DNA of 64,000 nucleotides from Allobosea sp. (GCA_024231975.1 JAAEQB010000013.1:174994-238993), one strand, 5' to 3'. Counted from the first letter of the stretch, positions 1 through 8,128 are shown. Numbers and translations are program-made. Notes: a model not told the origin generated them from the sequence alone.

Positions 1-588
1 TTCCACTTCACCAGCAAGCAGCCCAAGACGCTGGCCGACATGAAGGGCCTGAAGATCCGGGCGGCGACGCGCGCCAATTCGAAGATGATCGCCGCGCTCG
101 GCGCGACGCCGGTGCAGATGCCGCTGCCGGCCGTGCCGGAATCGCTGGCCAAGGGCGTGGTCGACGGCGCGGCGGTGCCGTGGGAAGGCTCGCCGGCGAT
201 CAAGCTGGCCGAGATCGCCAAATACCATCTCAACGTGCCGGCGGGGGCGCCGCGCATCTCGAACACGATCTTCCTGTTCGGGATGAACCAGGCGAAATAC
301 GACAGCCTGCCGGCCGATCTGAAGAAGGTGATCGACGCCAATAGCGGGCCCGAGACCTCGGCCTGGGCCGGCGAGACCGGTTTCGACGCGGTGGTCGAGC
401 CCTTCAAGAAGCAGGCGGCCGATCTCGGCGGCGTCTTCTACGACCTGCCGCAGGACGAGTACAAGCGCTGGGTCGACGCGACCGCCTCGGTCGAGGAGGA
501 GTGGGTCAAGGAGGTCGGCGCCAAGGGGGCCGACGGCAAGAAGCTGCTCGCCGAGGCCCGCGCGCTGATCCAGCAATACGGCAAGTGA
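1..588 (+). CDS. dctP: TRAP transporter solute-binding protein DctP, C-terminal part
   Basis: The reading frame is open from the first base, so the gene begins before the window; about 195 residues are visible. This part carries the DctP-family core: the segment LADMKGLKIRAATRANSKMI, which in this family contains the arginine that binds the substrate carboxylate, followed by the PVQMPLPAVPESL stretch. DctP proteins are periplasmic and deliver organic acids to a DctQM membrane pair. No permease genes follow on this strand, so any partner genes lie upstream of the window. It is a different protein from the binding protein encoded at 4331-5392. A strong hairpin terminator follows at 629. Confidence 0.9.
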   Translation, partial: FHFTSKQPKTLADMKGLKIRAATRANSKMIAALGATPVQMPLPAVPESLAKGVVDGAAVPWEGSPAIKLAEIAKYHLNVPAGAPRISNTIFLFGMNQAKYDSLPADLKKVIDANSGPETSAWAGETGFDAVVEPFKKQAADLGGVFYDLPQDEYKRWVDATASVEEEWVKEVGAKGADGKKLLAEARALIQQYGK

Positions 589-628
589 GCGGGGCCGGAG
601 GGGGAGCCTTCCGATATTGCCCAGTTGA

Positions 629-658
629 GGAAGGTGGGTTCAACCCACCTTCCCTTTT
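629..658 (+). terminator. Rho-independent terminator after dctP
   Basis: An 11-base-pair stem, GGAAGGTGGGT pairing with ACCCACCTTCC around a 3-base loop, is followed directly by CTTTTTG. It lies 40 bases after the dctP stop codon and points the same way. The sequence up to 712 holds no gene. Confidence 0.85.
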
Positions 659-712
659 TGTTTTATGGATCAACGCAGGACCGCATCGTCAGAAGCCGGC
701 TCTCAACCGAAG

Positions 713-1600
713 CTAACCGCCGAAGCGATTGCTGTTGGCCGAAAACTCGCCGTCGAGGTTGAGCCCGAGCGAGACGGTCTCGCCAGGCCTGGCCGCAAGG
801 CCGGCGCTGACGAGCGCGCTGTTGCGGTCGTTCCGGGCGCCGGTCGCGGTGAAGATCGCACCGGGCAGGCTGATCAGATTCGCCGTGAGATCCGCATCGC
901 GTCGGAAATAATGTGCCCAGGCCACCCGGACATAGCCGCGCACCGTCGTGTCGCTGTCGACCTGGAGGCCGAACCCGCTGCGGGCGTTGACGTCGCTGCG
1001 CTTCGCCAGCGCGAGCGCTCCGGCATTTGCCCCCAGCTCCTCTCGATCACGGCCGGGCTGCGCGCCCGCCCCGCCTGGATCGCCGCCAGCGGCGAAAGCG
1101 AGACGCCATGCCAGGTCAGCAGGGCGGCGCTTGCCTGCAACCGCCCGCTCCAGGCCGTCGTCGCATAGGAGGAGGCGAGGCTGGAGCCCAGCACCGGGGA
1201 TGCTGCGGCTCACGTCATTCTCGCGCCTGGCATAGCTCAGCGCCGCGCCGAGCCTCGCGGCACCGAGTTGCGCCATGCCGTAGAGGCCCGCCTGGACGAC
1301 ATCCGCATCGATCTTGCCGAGCACGCCAGGCAGCGAGGCCCGCGCCTTGCCGCCGGAGACCGCGACGCCGGCGACCATCCCCGGCATCAGCCTGACATCG
1401 ATGCCCGTCGCCAGGTGGGCAGCGTCGATGCTGCTCCTGGCCGAGCCGGCGTGAGCGTTTCCGCCGGTGCGACCATAGGAACCATAGGCCAAACCCCAGA
1501 CAGAGCAGAGCGGCGCATCGACATCGCGAAGCGGATCGGGAAGGCTTCGGAGCGCCAGACGCGGACGTCGAGCTGAGGCCTGCCTGTCCATCGATCGCAT
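713..1600 (-). pseudogene. Broken autotransporter beta-barrel domain
   Basis: The frame shows typical alphaproteobacterial autotransporter barrel sequence, such as VWGLAYGSYGRTGGN, HLATGIDVRLMPGMVAGVA and DADVVQAGLYGMAQLG. Around 1194 the text leaves this frame: the expected SSLASSYATTAWSGRLQASA runs in another frame until about 1040, where the original frame resumes with GANAGALALAKRSDVN. One extra base near 1194 and one lost base near 1040 would explain this. The protein also stops at FGG, short of the final strand ending in an aromatic residue that barrel assembly needs. No intact passenger domain is upstream; a short matching piece in another frame continues to about 1668. I call it a decaying gene, though sequencing errors could mimic the two shifts. 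Confidence 0.7.
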
Positions 1601-1699
1601 CGGGGGAACGCGGCAGCGCCACGAGGGCCGGCGAATAGCGCCTCAGGCCAGTCAGGCGTAGCAGTCTCGCGACTTGATTTGGCGTCTCCGGCGCGTTTG

Positions 1700-2383
1700 T
1701 CAGCGCGCCGCAGGTTTCGCCTGACCGCTGACACCGCCGGTCAGGCCATCGAGCCAGGTATCGCTTGCTGCGAACTGCCTGCCAGCCTCGACCGTTTTCC
1801 AGAACGTCACGTCGGCCCAATGCACGATCGTGTTCTCGAGACTGCGCTCCAGCAATTCTCCTTCGGCTGAGTGCGCCGCCGCGATATGCGCCACCGGCTC
1901 GGGCAGATCCATCGAAAAGCAGATGAAGACGCCATAGCCAGGGTGACGCACTGACGGGAAGCCGACGGTGTAAGGGTCGGCCTTCCAGCGCTTGACGTTG
2001 TCCGGCTGGAACTCCCAGACCTTGCCGATGTCGTGGCAGAGCGCGCCGGCGATCAGGATGTCGCGGTCGTAGCGGAAATTGGGGAACAGGGCCGCCATTT
2101 CCTCGGCCGTCTTCACCGCCAGGCGGCAAACCGAGCGCATATGGTCGCATTGCGTACCGGTCAGCAAGGGCATCGAGTCGTAGTTGCCCGAGGGCTTCAT
2201 CTCGCCGATCTGCGTGAAGCCATGGGCTTCGAGCGCCGCGACCCAAGCGTCGATGACCTTGTCGCGCAGGCCGCGGTCCTCGATCCAGTCGATCTCCGGC
2301 ATTTCGGCGACGCGGGCGGCACGCTTGGCCTCGGTGATCTCGATCGACTTGCCACGCAGCGATACGGTTCGCGGATAGGTCAC
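1700..2383 (-). CDS. HD-domain phosphohydrolase, last gene of the TRAP operon
   Basis: This 227-residue protein has the HD-superfamily metal-binding signature: a histidine in QCDHMRSVC, then the His-Asp pair in AGALCHDIGKVWEF, and a further histidine in AAAHSAEGE. HD proteins are metal-dependent phosphohydrolases acting on nucleotides or other phosphorylated compounds. The gene follows dctM on the same strand with a 34-base gap and is probably transcribed with the transporter, which hints at a role in using the imported compound or in signalling. The substrate cannot be read from the sequence. The ATG start gives a normal N-terminus with no signal peptide, so the protein is cytoplasmic. Confidence 0.8.
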   Translation of the reverse strand: MTYPRTVSLRGKSIEITEAKRAARVAEMPEIDWIEDRGLRDKVIDAWVAALEAHGFTQIGEMKPSGNYDSMPLLTGTQCDHMRSVCRLAVKTAEEMAALFPNFRYDRDILIAGALCHDIGKVWEFQPDNVKRWKADPYTVGFPSVRHPGYGVFICFSMDLPEPVAHIAAAHSAEGELLERSLENTIVHWADVTFWKTVEAGRQFAASDTWLDGLTGGVSGQAKPAAR

Positions 2384-2417
2384 GTTCTTCTCCGAATTGC
2401 AGATCGTTGGACGATGG

Positions 2418-3707
2418 TCACTGCGCGCCGATCAGGCGCGGCAGCCACATGACGATGCCGGGCGCGGCGATGATCAGGACGATCATGACGAGCAGGCTGC
2501 CGATGAAGGGCAGGACGCCAAGGATGACGTCGCTGATGACGCCTCGCCCCCGGACGCCTTGCACGACATAGAGATTGACCCCGACAGGCGGCGTGATCAT
2601 CGCGGTCTCGCAGAGCAGGACCACCATGATGCCGAACCAGACCGGGTCGAACCCGGCCTGGACCACGACCGGAACGATGATCGGGATCGTCACGATCATC
2701 ATCGGCAACGGCTCCATGAAGCAACCGAGGATCAGGTAGAAGACGATGATCGCGACCAGCGTTCCCATCGGGCCGAGCCCGAGGCCGGTGATGAAGCTGT
2801 TCAGCGCGCCGACCAGCCCGATCGCGGACAGCACGAAGTTCAGGAAGAAGGCCGAGGCGACGATCAGCATGATCATCGCCGATGTCCGCATCGTGCCGTC
2901 GAGCGCCTCGAGGATCATCCTGATGGAGAGCTTGCGATTGATCGCCGCCAGCCCGATCGCGACGACCACGCCGAGCGCAGCCGATTCCGTCGGCGTCGCG
3001 AAGCCGGCATAGATGCTGCCGATCACGATCAGGAAGATGATCCCCGGTGGCACCAGCCCGCCGAGGCTCATGATGCGCTCGTTCCAGGAGGTCTCGATCG
3101 CGCGCCCGCGCCATTGCGGCCGGATGAGGCAGCAGATGAGGATCGTCACCATGAAGATCAGGCCGAGCACGATGCCGGGCACGAAACCGGCGAGATAGAG
3201 CTGCGGCACCGAGGTCTGCGTCAGCCAGCCATAGATGATCAGGTTGATCGAGGGCGGGATCAGGATGCCCAGAGTCCCGCCCGCGGCCACAGTGCCGAGG
3301 AACAGGCGCTCGCCATAGCCGTAGGTCCTAATGACCGGGGTCGCGACCGTGCCGATCGTGGCGGCGGTCGCGACGCTCGATCCGGAGGTCGCGGCGAACA
3401 CCATCGACGCGCCGATGTTGGCGTGCATCAACCCGCCGGGAAGCCAGGCGAGCCAGTGGCTCATCGAGCCGTAGAGGCGATCGGCCATGCCCGACCGCAG
3501 CAGGATCTCGCCGAGCAGCACGAAGAGCGGTACGCTGACGAGAATGGCGTTGGTCGAAGCCGACCAGATCACCTCGCCCATGGCCAGATAGATCGGCATC
3601 GGGGAGAACGCCGCCCCAAGCGAGAGCGCAAGCAGCAGGAGCGCCGCGCCGACGGGGATGCTGAGCCCGAGCAGGACGATGAGGAGGCCGAGGGAGGTCG
3701 GGACCAT
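2418..3707 (-). CDS. dctM: TRAP transporter large permease DctM
   Basis: This 429-residue protein consists of hydrophobic helices and carries DctM-family landmarks: FAATSGSSVATAATIGTVA, GTLGILIPPSINLIIYG, FATPTESAALGV and the late TPPVGVNLYVVQG segment. DctM is the channel-forming subunit that moves the substrate across the inner membrane using the sodium gradient. The chosen ATG gives the usual N-terminus MVPTSLGLLIVLLGLSIPVG. The gene starts 5 bases after the dctQ stop codon, as expected for tightly coupled translation in the dctP-dctQ-dctM operon. Confidence 0.95.
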   Translation of the reverse strand: MVPTSLGLLIVLLGLSIPVGAALLLLALSLGAAFSPMPIYLAMGEVIWSASTNAILVSVPLFVLLGEILLRSGMADRLYGSMSHWLAWLPGGLMHANIGASMVFAATSGSSVATAATIGTVATPVIRTYGYGERLFLGTVAAGGTLGILIPPSINLIIYGWLTQTSVPQLYLAGFVPGIVLGLIFMVTILICCLIRPQWRGRAIETSWNERIMSLGGLVPPGIIFLIVIGSIYAGFATPTESAALGVVVAIGLAAINRKLSIRMILEALDGTMRTSAMIMLIVASAFFLNFVLSAIGLVGALNSFITGLGLGPMGTLVAIIVFYLILGCFMEPLPMMIVTIPIIVPVVVQAGFDPVWFGIMVVLLCETAMITPPVGVNLYVVQGVRGRGVISDVILGVLPFIGSLLVMIVLIIAAPGIVMWLPRLIGAQ

Positions 3708-3712
3708 GGCGG

Positions 3713-4309
3713 CTATCTCGGGATCACGGGTTGAGCATCGGCGGCGTCGAGCGCCTCCTCGATCTCGTCGGCGACATCCGGAGTCGTGACGATCGCGCTG
3801 GCCGCGGCTCCGTCTCCGCGCATCAGGGCCATGGCAACGCAGCCCAGCTGCTCCACGCAGACGAGCGCGAACCAGACCAGCCCTGCGAACCAGAGGCCTT
3901 GCGGGATCACCAGCAAGGTGCCGAGCGAGGTGTTCTCCCGTGCGCCGAGCTCCCAGGAGGCATAGACCGTATCCCAGGCGAACCAGGCGAGGATCAACGC
4001 GACCGCGCCGAGCGTGCCCAGCGCGAGAACGTCTAGGCCGAAGCGGATGCCGGGCGGCGTCCAATTCCTGATGACGTCGATCCGTACATGCGCTCGGTTC
4101 AGGAGGGCATAGCTGAACGACCAGCTGGCGGAGATCGCGAGCGCATAGCTCGACAATTCCGTGCCGACGCTGAAGGGGATATGGATCGCCTTGCGCGCCA
4201 GGATCTCGATGGTGATCACCACCGCGGATCCGACGAGCATCAGGCCGCCGATGCGGGCCATCCATAGCGAGATGGTCGCGACGGGTGCGTGAAACCTCAG
4301 CATGTCCAT
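3713..4309 (-). CDS. dctQ: TRAP transporter small permease DctQ
   Basis: The 198-residue protein has four hydrophobic helices in the DctQ pattern, including the conserved R-x-H-x-R-I-D-V segment (NRAHVRIDVI) after helix 2. DctQ pairs with DctM to form the membrane part of the tripartite carrier. The C-terminal tail is longer than usual, with acidic and alanine-rich sequence after residue 165. The gene lies between the binding protein, 21 bases upstream, and dctM, 5 bases downstream, in one operon. Confidence 0.92.
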   Translation of the reverse strand: MDMLRFHAPVATISLWMARIGGLMLVGSAVVITIEILARKAIHIPFSVGTELSSYALAISASWSFSYALLNRAHVRIDVIRNWTPPGIRFGLDVLALGTLGAVALILAWFAWDTVYASWELGARENTSLGTLLVIPQGLWFAGLVWFALVCVEQLGCVAMALMRGDGAAASAIVTTPDVADEIEEALDAADAQPVIPR

Positions 4310-4330
4310 GCGCCTCGCTGCTCCGCGGCG

Positions 4331-5392
4331 CTACTGCGCCACCGCCTCGATGCCCGCGACCTTGCCGACCGTCGCATTCCACTCGGCGACGCAGTCGGAA
4401 CCGCAGCGCTTGGCCCAATCCGGCAGGACGCGCTCGCGCAGGATCTTCTGCGCGGCGGCCCTGTCCGAATCGGAGACGGTGACGAACTTCATCTTGGGAT
4501 TGGCTTCGATGCCGTCCCGGCAGGGGCCGAGGCCGGTATTGCAGTTGACGCCGTCCTGGATGTCGCTGCCGGCCTGGGCCCACATGCGGTCTTCCAGTTC
4601 GGCGAACTGCTGTTCGAGAAAGGCCCGGGTCTTCTCGTCCAGGCGCGACCAGCTGCGCAGATTGGCGCCGAAGAACGTCATCGACCATCCCATCGGCAGC
4701 GCGTAGAGATGATCGCTCACCTCCCACCAGCGTGCGGTATTGCCGGCCGAGGTACCGGTCACGGCGCATTGCGCGACGCCACGCTGCATGGCCGGGATCA
4801 CTTCGGCGAAAGGCACGTTCACCGAGGAGCCGCCCGCCCCCTCGACCATCTGCGACATCGCCCGGTTGAAGGTCCGCACCGCCTTGCCGCGCAGCGAGTC
4901 GAGGCCGGCGACATCGCCCTTGCAGTAGAACATCTGCGCCGCGACCGGGCTCATGCTGAGGAGCTTGGTGTTGTATTTCGCCTCGAGGGCCTTCGCGAGC
5001 GCCGGCCGGAAGGCATCGGCAGCCTTGCGCTGGGTGGCGATGTCGACGGTGACGCCGGGCAAATCGAGGCCATCGAAGCGGGAATCTTCGCCCGCCATGT
5101 AGCTCATCGTCGCCTCGGAGATGTCGAACACGCCCTGGCGGAGCAGCCGCAGCACCTCCGGTCCGCGCAAGCCGAGCTCCTCCAGCGATCCGAATGTCGT
5201 CGTGATCGATCCGTTGGTCTTCGCCGCGAGCGTTTCCGTGAAGAACGGCTTGTAGACCTTCTGGAACAGATTCTGCGTCTGGTTTCCGCCAGACACCTTG
5301 AGATTGATCTTGGGGAAATCCTGGGCCTGCGCAGCCATGGCTGACAGGCCAAGGCCCGCGAGAATCGTCAGAATCCGGATCGGTCGCTGCAT
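4331..5392 (-). CDS. dctP: TRAP transporter solute-binding protein DctP
   Basis: The 353-residue protein has an N-terminal signal peptide ending at AQA, about residue 23, so it is periplasmic. The family core DSLRGKAVRTFNRAMSQMVEGAGG holds the conserved arginine expected to grip a carboxylate ligand. Two cysteine pairs near the C-terminus (VNCNTGLGPC, RCGSDC) could form disulfides and are not general in the family. The gene heads the operon dctP-dctQ-dctM-HD and is preceded by an AGGGAG ribosome-binding site. A LysR regulator is transcribed divergently, so expression is probably substrate-controlled. The ligand is not identifiable. Confidence 0.92.
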   Translation of the reverse strand: MQRPIRILTILAGLGLSAMAAQAQDFPKINLKVSGGNQTQNLFQKVYKPFFTETLAAKTNGSITTTFGSLEELGLRGPEVLRLLRQGVFDISEATMSYMAGEDSRFDGLDLPGVTVDIATQRKAADAFRPALAKALEAKYNTKLLSMSPVAAQMFYCKGDVAGLDSLRGKAVRTFNRAMSQMVEGAGGSSVNVPFAEVIPAMQRGVAQCAVTGTSAGNTARWWEVSDHLYALPMGWSMTFFGANLRSWSRLDEKTRAFLEQQFAELEDRMWAQAGSDIQDGVNCNTGLGPCRDGIEANPKMKFVTVSDSDRAAAQKILRERVLPDWAKRCGSDCVAEWNATVGKVAGIEAVAQ

Positions 5393-5458
5393 CGTGCTCT
5401 CCCTGAAAGGTCGGTTATCCGACTTCTGGCAGACAGCCTAAGCTGCATTGCAATCACA

Positions 5459-5495
5459 AATCCAATTGGATTATCTCGCTTCGTAACATTGGATT
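5459..5495. promoter_or_regulatory. Palindrome in the dctP-LysR intergenic region, likely regulator operator
   Basis: A perfect 12-base palindrome, ATCCAATTGGAT, lies at 5460-5471 between the divergent dctP operon and the LysR gene. A half copy, ATTGGAT, recurs at 5488-5494 beside the regulator start. LysR proteins bind dyad sites in such shared promoters and repress their own gene, so this is the most likely binding site. The assignment is inferred from position and symmetry. Confidence 0.5.
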
Positions 5496-5500
5496 TTTCA

Positions 5501-6421
5501 ATGCGCCCGACGATCGCTGAACTCGAGGCTTTCGTTTGGACCGCCCGGCTGGGCTCGGTCCAGGCCGCAGCCAGGCACCTCTTCCTGGCTCAGCCCACGC
5601 TCTCGCTGCGGCTGAAATCCCTGCAGGATGAGCTCGGCGTCAGGGTTTTCGAACGGTCCGGCGCGACATTGAGGCTGAGCCCCGACGGGGAGCAACTGTT
5701 CGGGCACGCCATATCGATCATCGAGGAGCTTGCGCGCATGCGCGAGCGCGCGGGGTCGACCGGCGCTCTGCACGGCACGGTGAAGCTCGGCATGCCGGAA
5801 ACCTTCGCGGTCGCTTGCCTGCCCAGAATCCTCAAGGACCTCGCTGCGCTTCACCCGCTGCTGCGCCTCGAACTGTCGGTTGCAACCAGCACGCAGCTCG
5901 AAGACGAGCTGCGCGAGCACCGGCTGGACGTCGCCTTCCTGGTTCATCCCAGCGACGGGGCGGCGCTCAGGCTGATCGAGCTCGGACGCCAGGAGGCCGC
6001 GTGGGTCGCGGCCGAGAGCCTGCGACTTGGACCGATCGTGCGGCCGGCCGATCTGCAGGATTGCCAGATCCTGACAAATCCTCCCCCCTCCGCCATGCAT
6101 CGGCAGATCACTGACTGGTTCAGCGCAGCCGATGTGAGGCCCCGGCGGCTCGATTTCTGCACCGGCCAGATGGTGATTGCCCATCTCGTCCAGGAGGGCG
6201 TCGCCGCCGCCTTCCTCCCCGTGAAGCTGATGGAGCCGGTCCTCGCCAGCGGGGCTGTCGTCAAGCTGCGTTCGGTGCCTGAGTTTCCCCATGCCGCGGT
6301 CTGCGCCGGTCATCGCGTCGGCGCGGCCACCGCCGAGATCGAGGCGGTCATCGCTGCGGCGCAGCGTGTCCTGAGCCAGGTTCCGTTCCTGCTGCCGCCA
6401 CGGGGTGCCGAGTCCTGCTAG
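5501..6421 (+). CDS. LysR-family transcriptional regulator of the TRAP operon
   Basis: The N-terminus MRPTIAELEAFVWTARLGSVQAAARHLFLAQPTLSLRLKSL is a standard LysR winged helix-turn-helix over about residues 1-60, followed by a two-lobed effector-binding domain. The protein is 306 residues from the ATG at 5501; a TTG at 5489 would add four residues and neither has a strong ribosome-binding site. Transcribed away from the TRAP operon, it probably responds to the transported compound or a derivative. The 12-base palindrome just upstream is its likely site. Confidence 0.9.
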   Translation: MRPTIAELEAFVWTARLGSVQAAARHLFLAQPTLSLRLKSLQDELGVRVFERSGATLRLSPDGEQLFGHAISIIEELARMRERAGSTGALHGTVKLGMPETFAVACLPRILKDLAALHPLLRLELSVATSTQLEDELREHRLDVAFLVHPSDGAALRLIELGRQEAAWVAAESLRLGPIVRPADLQDCQILTNPPPSAMHRQITDWFSAADVRPRRLDFCTGQMVIAHLVQEGVAAAFLPVKLMEPVLASGAVVKLRSVPEFPHAAVCAGHRVGAATAEIEAVIAAAQRVLSQVPFLLPPRGAESC

Positions 6422-6496
6422 CCCGCCGGAGCGCATCGTCCGTCTCCATCATCGACGGGCGATGCTTAGTTCTGGAAGAAGATCATGGTCTAGGGT

Positions 6497-6515
6497 CAGC
6501 TCCTCAGAGGAGCTG
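6497..6515 (+). terminator. Hairpin after the LysR gene, possible terminator
   Basis: CAGCTCCT pairs with AGGAGCTG around a 3-base loop. No T-run follows, so it may be only a weak terminator for the LysR gene or for the converging tRNA-Gln gene. A short direct repeat, GAAAGCCAAGTATC, follows at about 6519 and 6537. Nothing else is visible between 6422 and 6560. Confidence 0.3.
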
Positions 6516-6560
6516 AGGGAAAGCCAAGTATCTGGAGAAAGCCAAGTATCCAGCAAAAAT

Positions 6561-6635
6561 TGGCTGGGGCGCCAGGATTCGAACCTGGGAATGGCGGTAC
6601 CAAAAACCGCTGCCTTACCGCTTGGCGACGCCCCA
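6561..6635 (-). tRNA. tRNA-Gln (TTG anticodon)
   Basis: On the minus strand the gene begins TGGGGCGTCGCCAAGCGGTA and ends GCGCCCCAGCCA, so CCA is encoded. The anticodon arm GCGGT-TTTTGGTA-CCGC shows the TTG anticodon, and the T arm holds the standard GGTTCGAATCC. Acceptor and T stems pair fully over the 75 bases. Such tRNAs begin with an unpaired-looking U, as here. Confidence 0.93.
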
Positions 6636-6646
6636 ATCTGCGCTGC

Positions 6647-6675
6647 CTTCTAGAGCGCGTCGCAGCACTGCGCAA
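6647..6675 (-). promoter_or_regulatory. Promoter of tRNA-Gln
   Basis: On the minus strand TTGCGC (-35) and TAGAAG (-10) are separated by 17 bases, with the tRNA starting 11 bases after the -10 box. The same TTGCGC-N17-TA layout precedes tRNA-Pro on the other strand, which supports both calls. Confidence 0.6.
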
Positions 6676-6770
6676 CAGCGGATCGTCCTGTCCGCCGGTG
6701 CATCGGCGGAGCGTCGCGCCGGATCGAGGGGCTCTGCAGAAAAAGATCGCACAACCCACCTCCTTGGCTG

Positions 6771-6799
6771 TTGCGCTGCGGCGAGCGGCTGGCTATAAG
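6771..6799 (+). promoter_or_regulatory. Promoter of tRNA-Pro
   Basis: TTGCGC (-35) and TATAAG (-10) are separated by 17 bases. The mature tRNA begins 17 bases after the -10 box. This is a good match to the housekeeping sigma-70 promoter form. Confidence 0.65.
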
Positions 6800-6815
6800 C
6801 CGGCCACCAGTTGAT

Positions 6816-6892
6816 CGGAGTGTGGCTCAGCCTGGTAGAGCACCTCGTTCGGGACGAGGGGGTCGCAGGTTCAAATCCTGCCACTCCGACCA
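6816..6892 (+). tRNA. tRNA-Pro (CGG anticodon)
   Basis: The 77-base gene begins CGGAGTGTGGCTCAGCCTGG and ends CCACTCCGACCA with an encoded CCA. The anticodon stem CCTCG/CGAGG encloses TTCGGGA, giving a CGG anticodon. The T arm reads CAGGTTCAAATCCTG. tRNA 3' ends are common integration sites, and a decayed prophage lies directly downstream. Confidence 0.95.
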
Positions 6893-6924
6893 AAAATCCT
6901 TAGCAATATCAGGATGTTGAGGAC

Positions 6925-6950
6925 GGGGCCGAAAGGCCCCTTTTCTTTTC
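6925..6950 (+). terminator. Terminator after tRNA-Pro
   Basis: GGGGCC and GGCCCC pair around a GAAA tetraloop and are followed by TTTTCTTTTC. It lies 32 bases after the tRNA on the same strand. Confidence 0.85.
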
Positions 6951-6971
6951 CGGACAGAAATCCGCAAATTC

Positions 6972-7103
6972 ATGACGCCCAAGACCGACCCTATCGCGTA
7001 CCTTCCCCGCGGAATGTCTCGGGAGGAGGCTGCGCGCTAAATCGGCGTCGGCACGTCCAAGTTCGACCAGCTTGTCGCTGACAGGCGAATGCCGAAGGCC
7101 GCG
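6972..7103 (+). pseudogene. Excisionase/AlpA-like phage regulator fragment with a stop codon
   Basis: From the ATG the sequence reads DPIAYLPRGMSREEAAR, then an in-frame TAA at 7038-7040, then IGVGTSKFDQLVADRRMPKA. Joined across the stop this is the helix-turn-helix start of a MerR/AlpA-like excisionase of the kind found in alphaproteobacterial prophages, where the stop position would be tyrosine. After about 7100 the resemblance ends. It is therefore both interrupted and truncated, and forms part of the phage scar next to tRNA-Pro. Confidence 0.6.
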
Positions 7104-7116
7104 CCGATCGCCTGGG

Positions 7117-7340
7117 CTAGGCCGCGGCCCGATCCTGTTCGGAATGGACGGCTTCGCTCCAGAGGCGCAGCGCTTCACTAGCGTGATCCTGCATGTGCAT
7201 CGTGCAGCACAGCAACGTGCTGACCTGGCGAGCATCGAGACCGTGCTGCGCGTCTCGCCGCCGAACCCGCCATCGGCACCGAACTTCGGCAGGGGATAGC
7301 CGAGCGCGATCAGCGCCCGCTGCAAAGCGGTCGTGTCCAT
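7117..7340 (-). pseudogene. Phage lysin N-terminal fragment joined to another remnant
   Basis: From the ATG at 7340 the protein reads MDTTALQRALIALGYPLPKF and GADGGFGGETRSTV, which matches the start of phage lysins with an N-terminal peptidoglycan-binding repeat. After about residue 34 the sense ends. In another frame the sequence LDARQVSTLLCCTMHMQDHA runs to a stop codon at 7117, which looks like the tail of an unrelated gene that I do not recognise. The junction near 7239 suggests deletion and fusion inside a decaying prophage. Confidence 0.5.
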
Positions 7341-7478
7341 AAATGGCTCCGGACATTGGAAAACCGCCCGAAGGCGGCGAGGTTGGCAAAAGAATACTCC
7401 GCCCGATTTCTGGGCAGATGTGGACAGCAGTTCACAACTCAGCTAAGTCGATTCAACCAATGAGGGCACTTACTGATC

Positions 7479-7757
7479 ATGGATCTGACTGACGTTAAGT
7501 CTGAAGCTGCATTCAACTGGACGGTGCGGGCCATGCGCGGCGGCCTTGCTGCGCTGGCTGCGCTTGTGCTTTGTAAGGCACAGCAACACTTCGTGTACCC
7601 AATCTGGTTTGTTGCCTTCGGGTTCTTCGCCTTTTCGATGATCGACAAGATATGGCGCTTTGCGGCAATGGGACTGTGCTTCCTGATGGTCCTGACGCTG
7701 GTGCCGCCGCAGTTCTTCAACAACATCGCCGCGTTCATCGAGCGCATCGTTAGGTAA
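7479..7757 (+). CDS. Small membrane protein, possible prophage gene
   Basis: The 92-residue protein has about three hydrophobic segments (AALAALVLCKA, YPIWFVAFGFFAFSMI, FAAMGLCFLMVLTLV) and is predicted to sit in the inner membrane. I do not recognise the family. It lies among phage fragments, is less GC-rich by eye than the surrounding genes and has no disabling change, so it may be an intact cargo gene or a holin-like phage gene. The ATG has no strong ribosome-binding site. Confidence 0.5.
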   Translation: MDLTDVKSEAAFNWTVRAMRGGLAALAALVLCKAQQHFVYPIWFVAFGFFAFSMIDKIWRFAAMGLCFLMVLTLVPPQFFNNIAAFIERIVR

Positions 7758-7769
7758 GCGCCGCGTCCA

Positions 7770-8128
7770 TCATTGAAGCGGGGCGGTCCAATCCAGCGCC
7801 GGCAACTCGCTCAGGATCGTCTCGACCGCCGGCTGTTCACGCTCGCCACCTTCGCCAGTTCGGCATAGGCGTAGACCCACACCGCATCGCGCCAGGCGAC
7901 GAAGGCCTGCGCCTCGGCCGTCCAAACCGGATTGGTCGAGCCGACATAGGACGCGCAGGTGAGGCCGCTGTCGTAGCTGCGGCCTGGGGCTTGGCTGTCG
8001 ATCAGCGCCTGAATGGCGCGGCGATAGTCGTCGACCGTCAGTGGCAGGACAATCCGCCGAAAGGCTTCGAATTCGGCGATCTCAGCCGGCGCCATGTCGA
8101 CGAGCTCGCCATTGACCAGTTGCTTCAT
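7770..8128 (-). pseudogene. Phage tail-fibre assembly-like gene, frameshifted
   Basis: From the ATG at 8128 the frame reads MKQLVNGELVDMAPAEIAEF, LTVDDYRRAIQALIDSQA and TCASYVGSTNPVWTAEAQAF, like the small genes that follow tail-fibre genes in alphaproteobacterial prophages. Near 7846 one base appears to be missing. Restoring it changes a nonsense tail into GEREQPAVETILSELPALDW ending at a stop at 7770-7772, a natural C-terminus. The gene starts with an ATGA overlap on the stop of the tail fragment upstream. The product would end about 11 residues into wrong-frame sequence, so it is probably inactive. Confidence 0.6.

Noticed and set aside
2397..3734. Plus-strand open frame opposite dctM
   Set aside because: Its text is an arginine/aspartate-rich mirror of a membrane protein; dctM is certain on the other strand.
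1..5392. The two TRAP binding proteins forming one system
   Set aside because: They lie on opposite strands and a terminator and broken gene separate them; only the second has adjoining permease genes.
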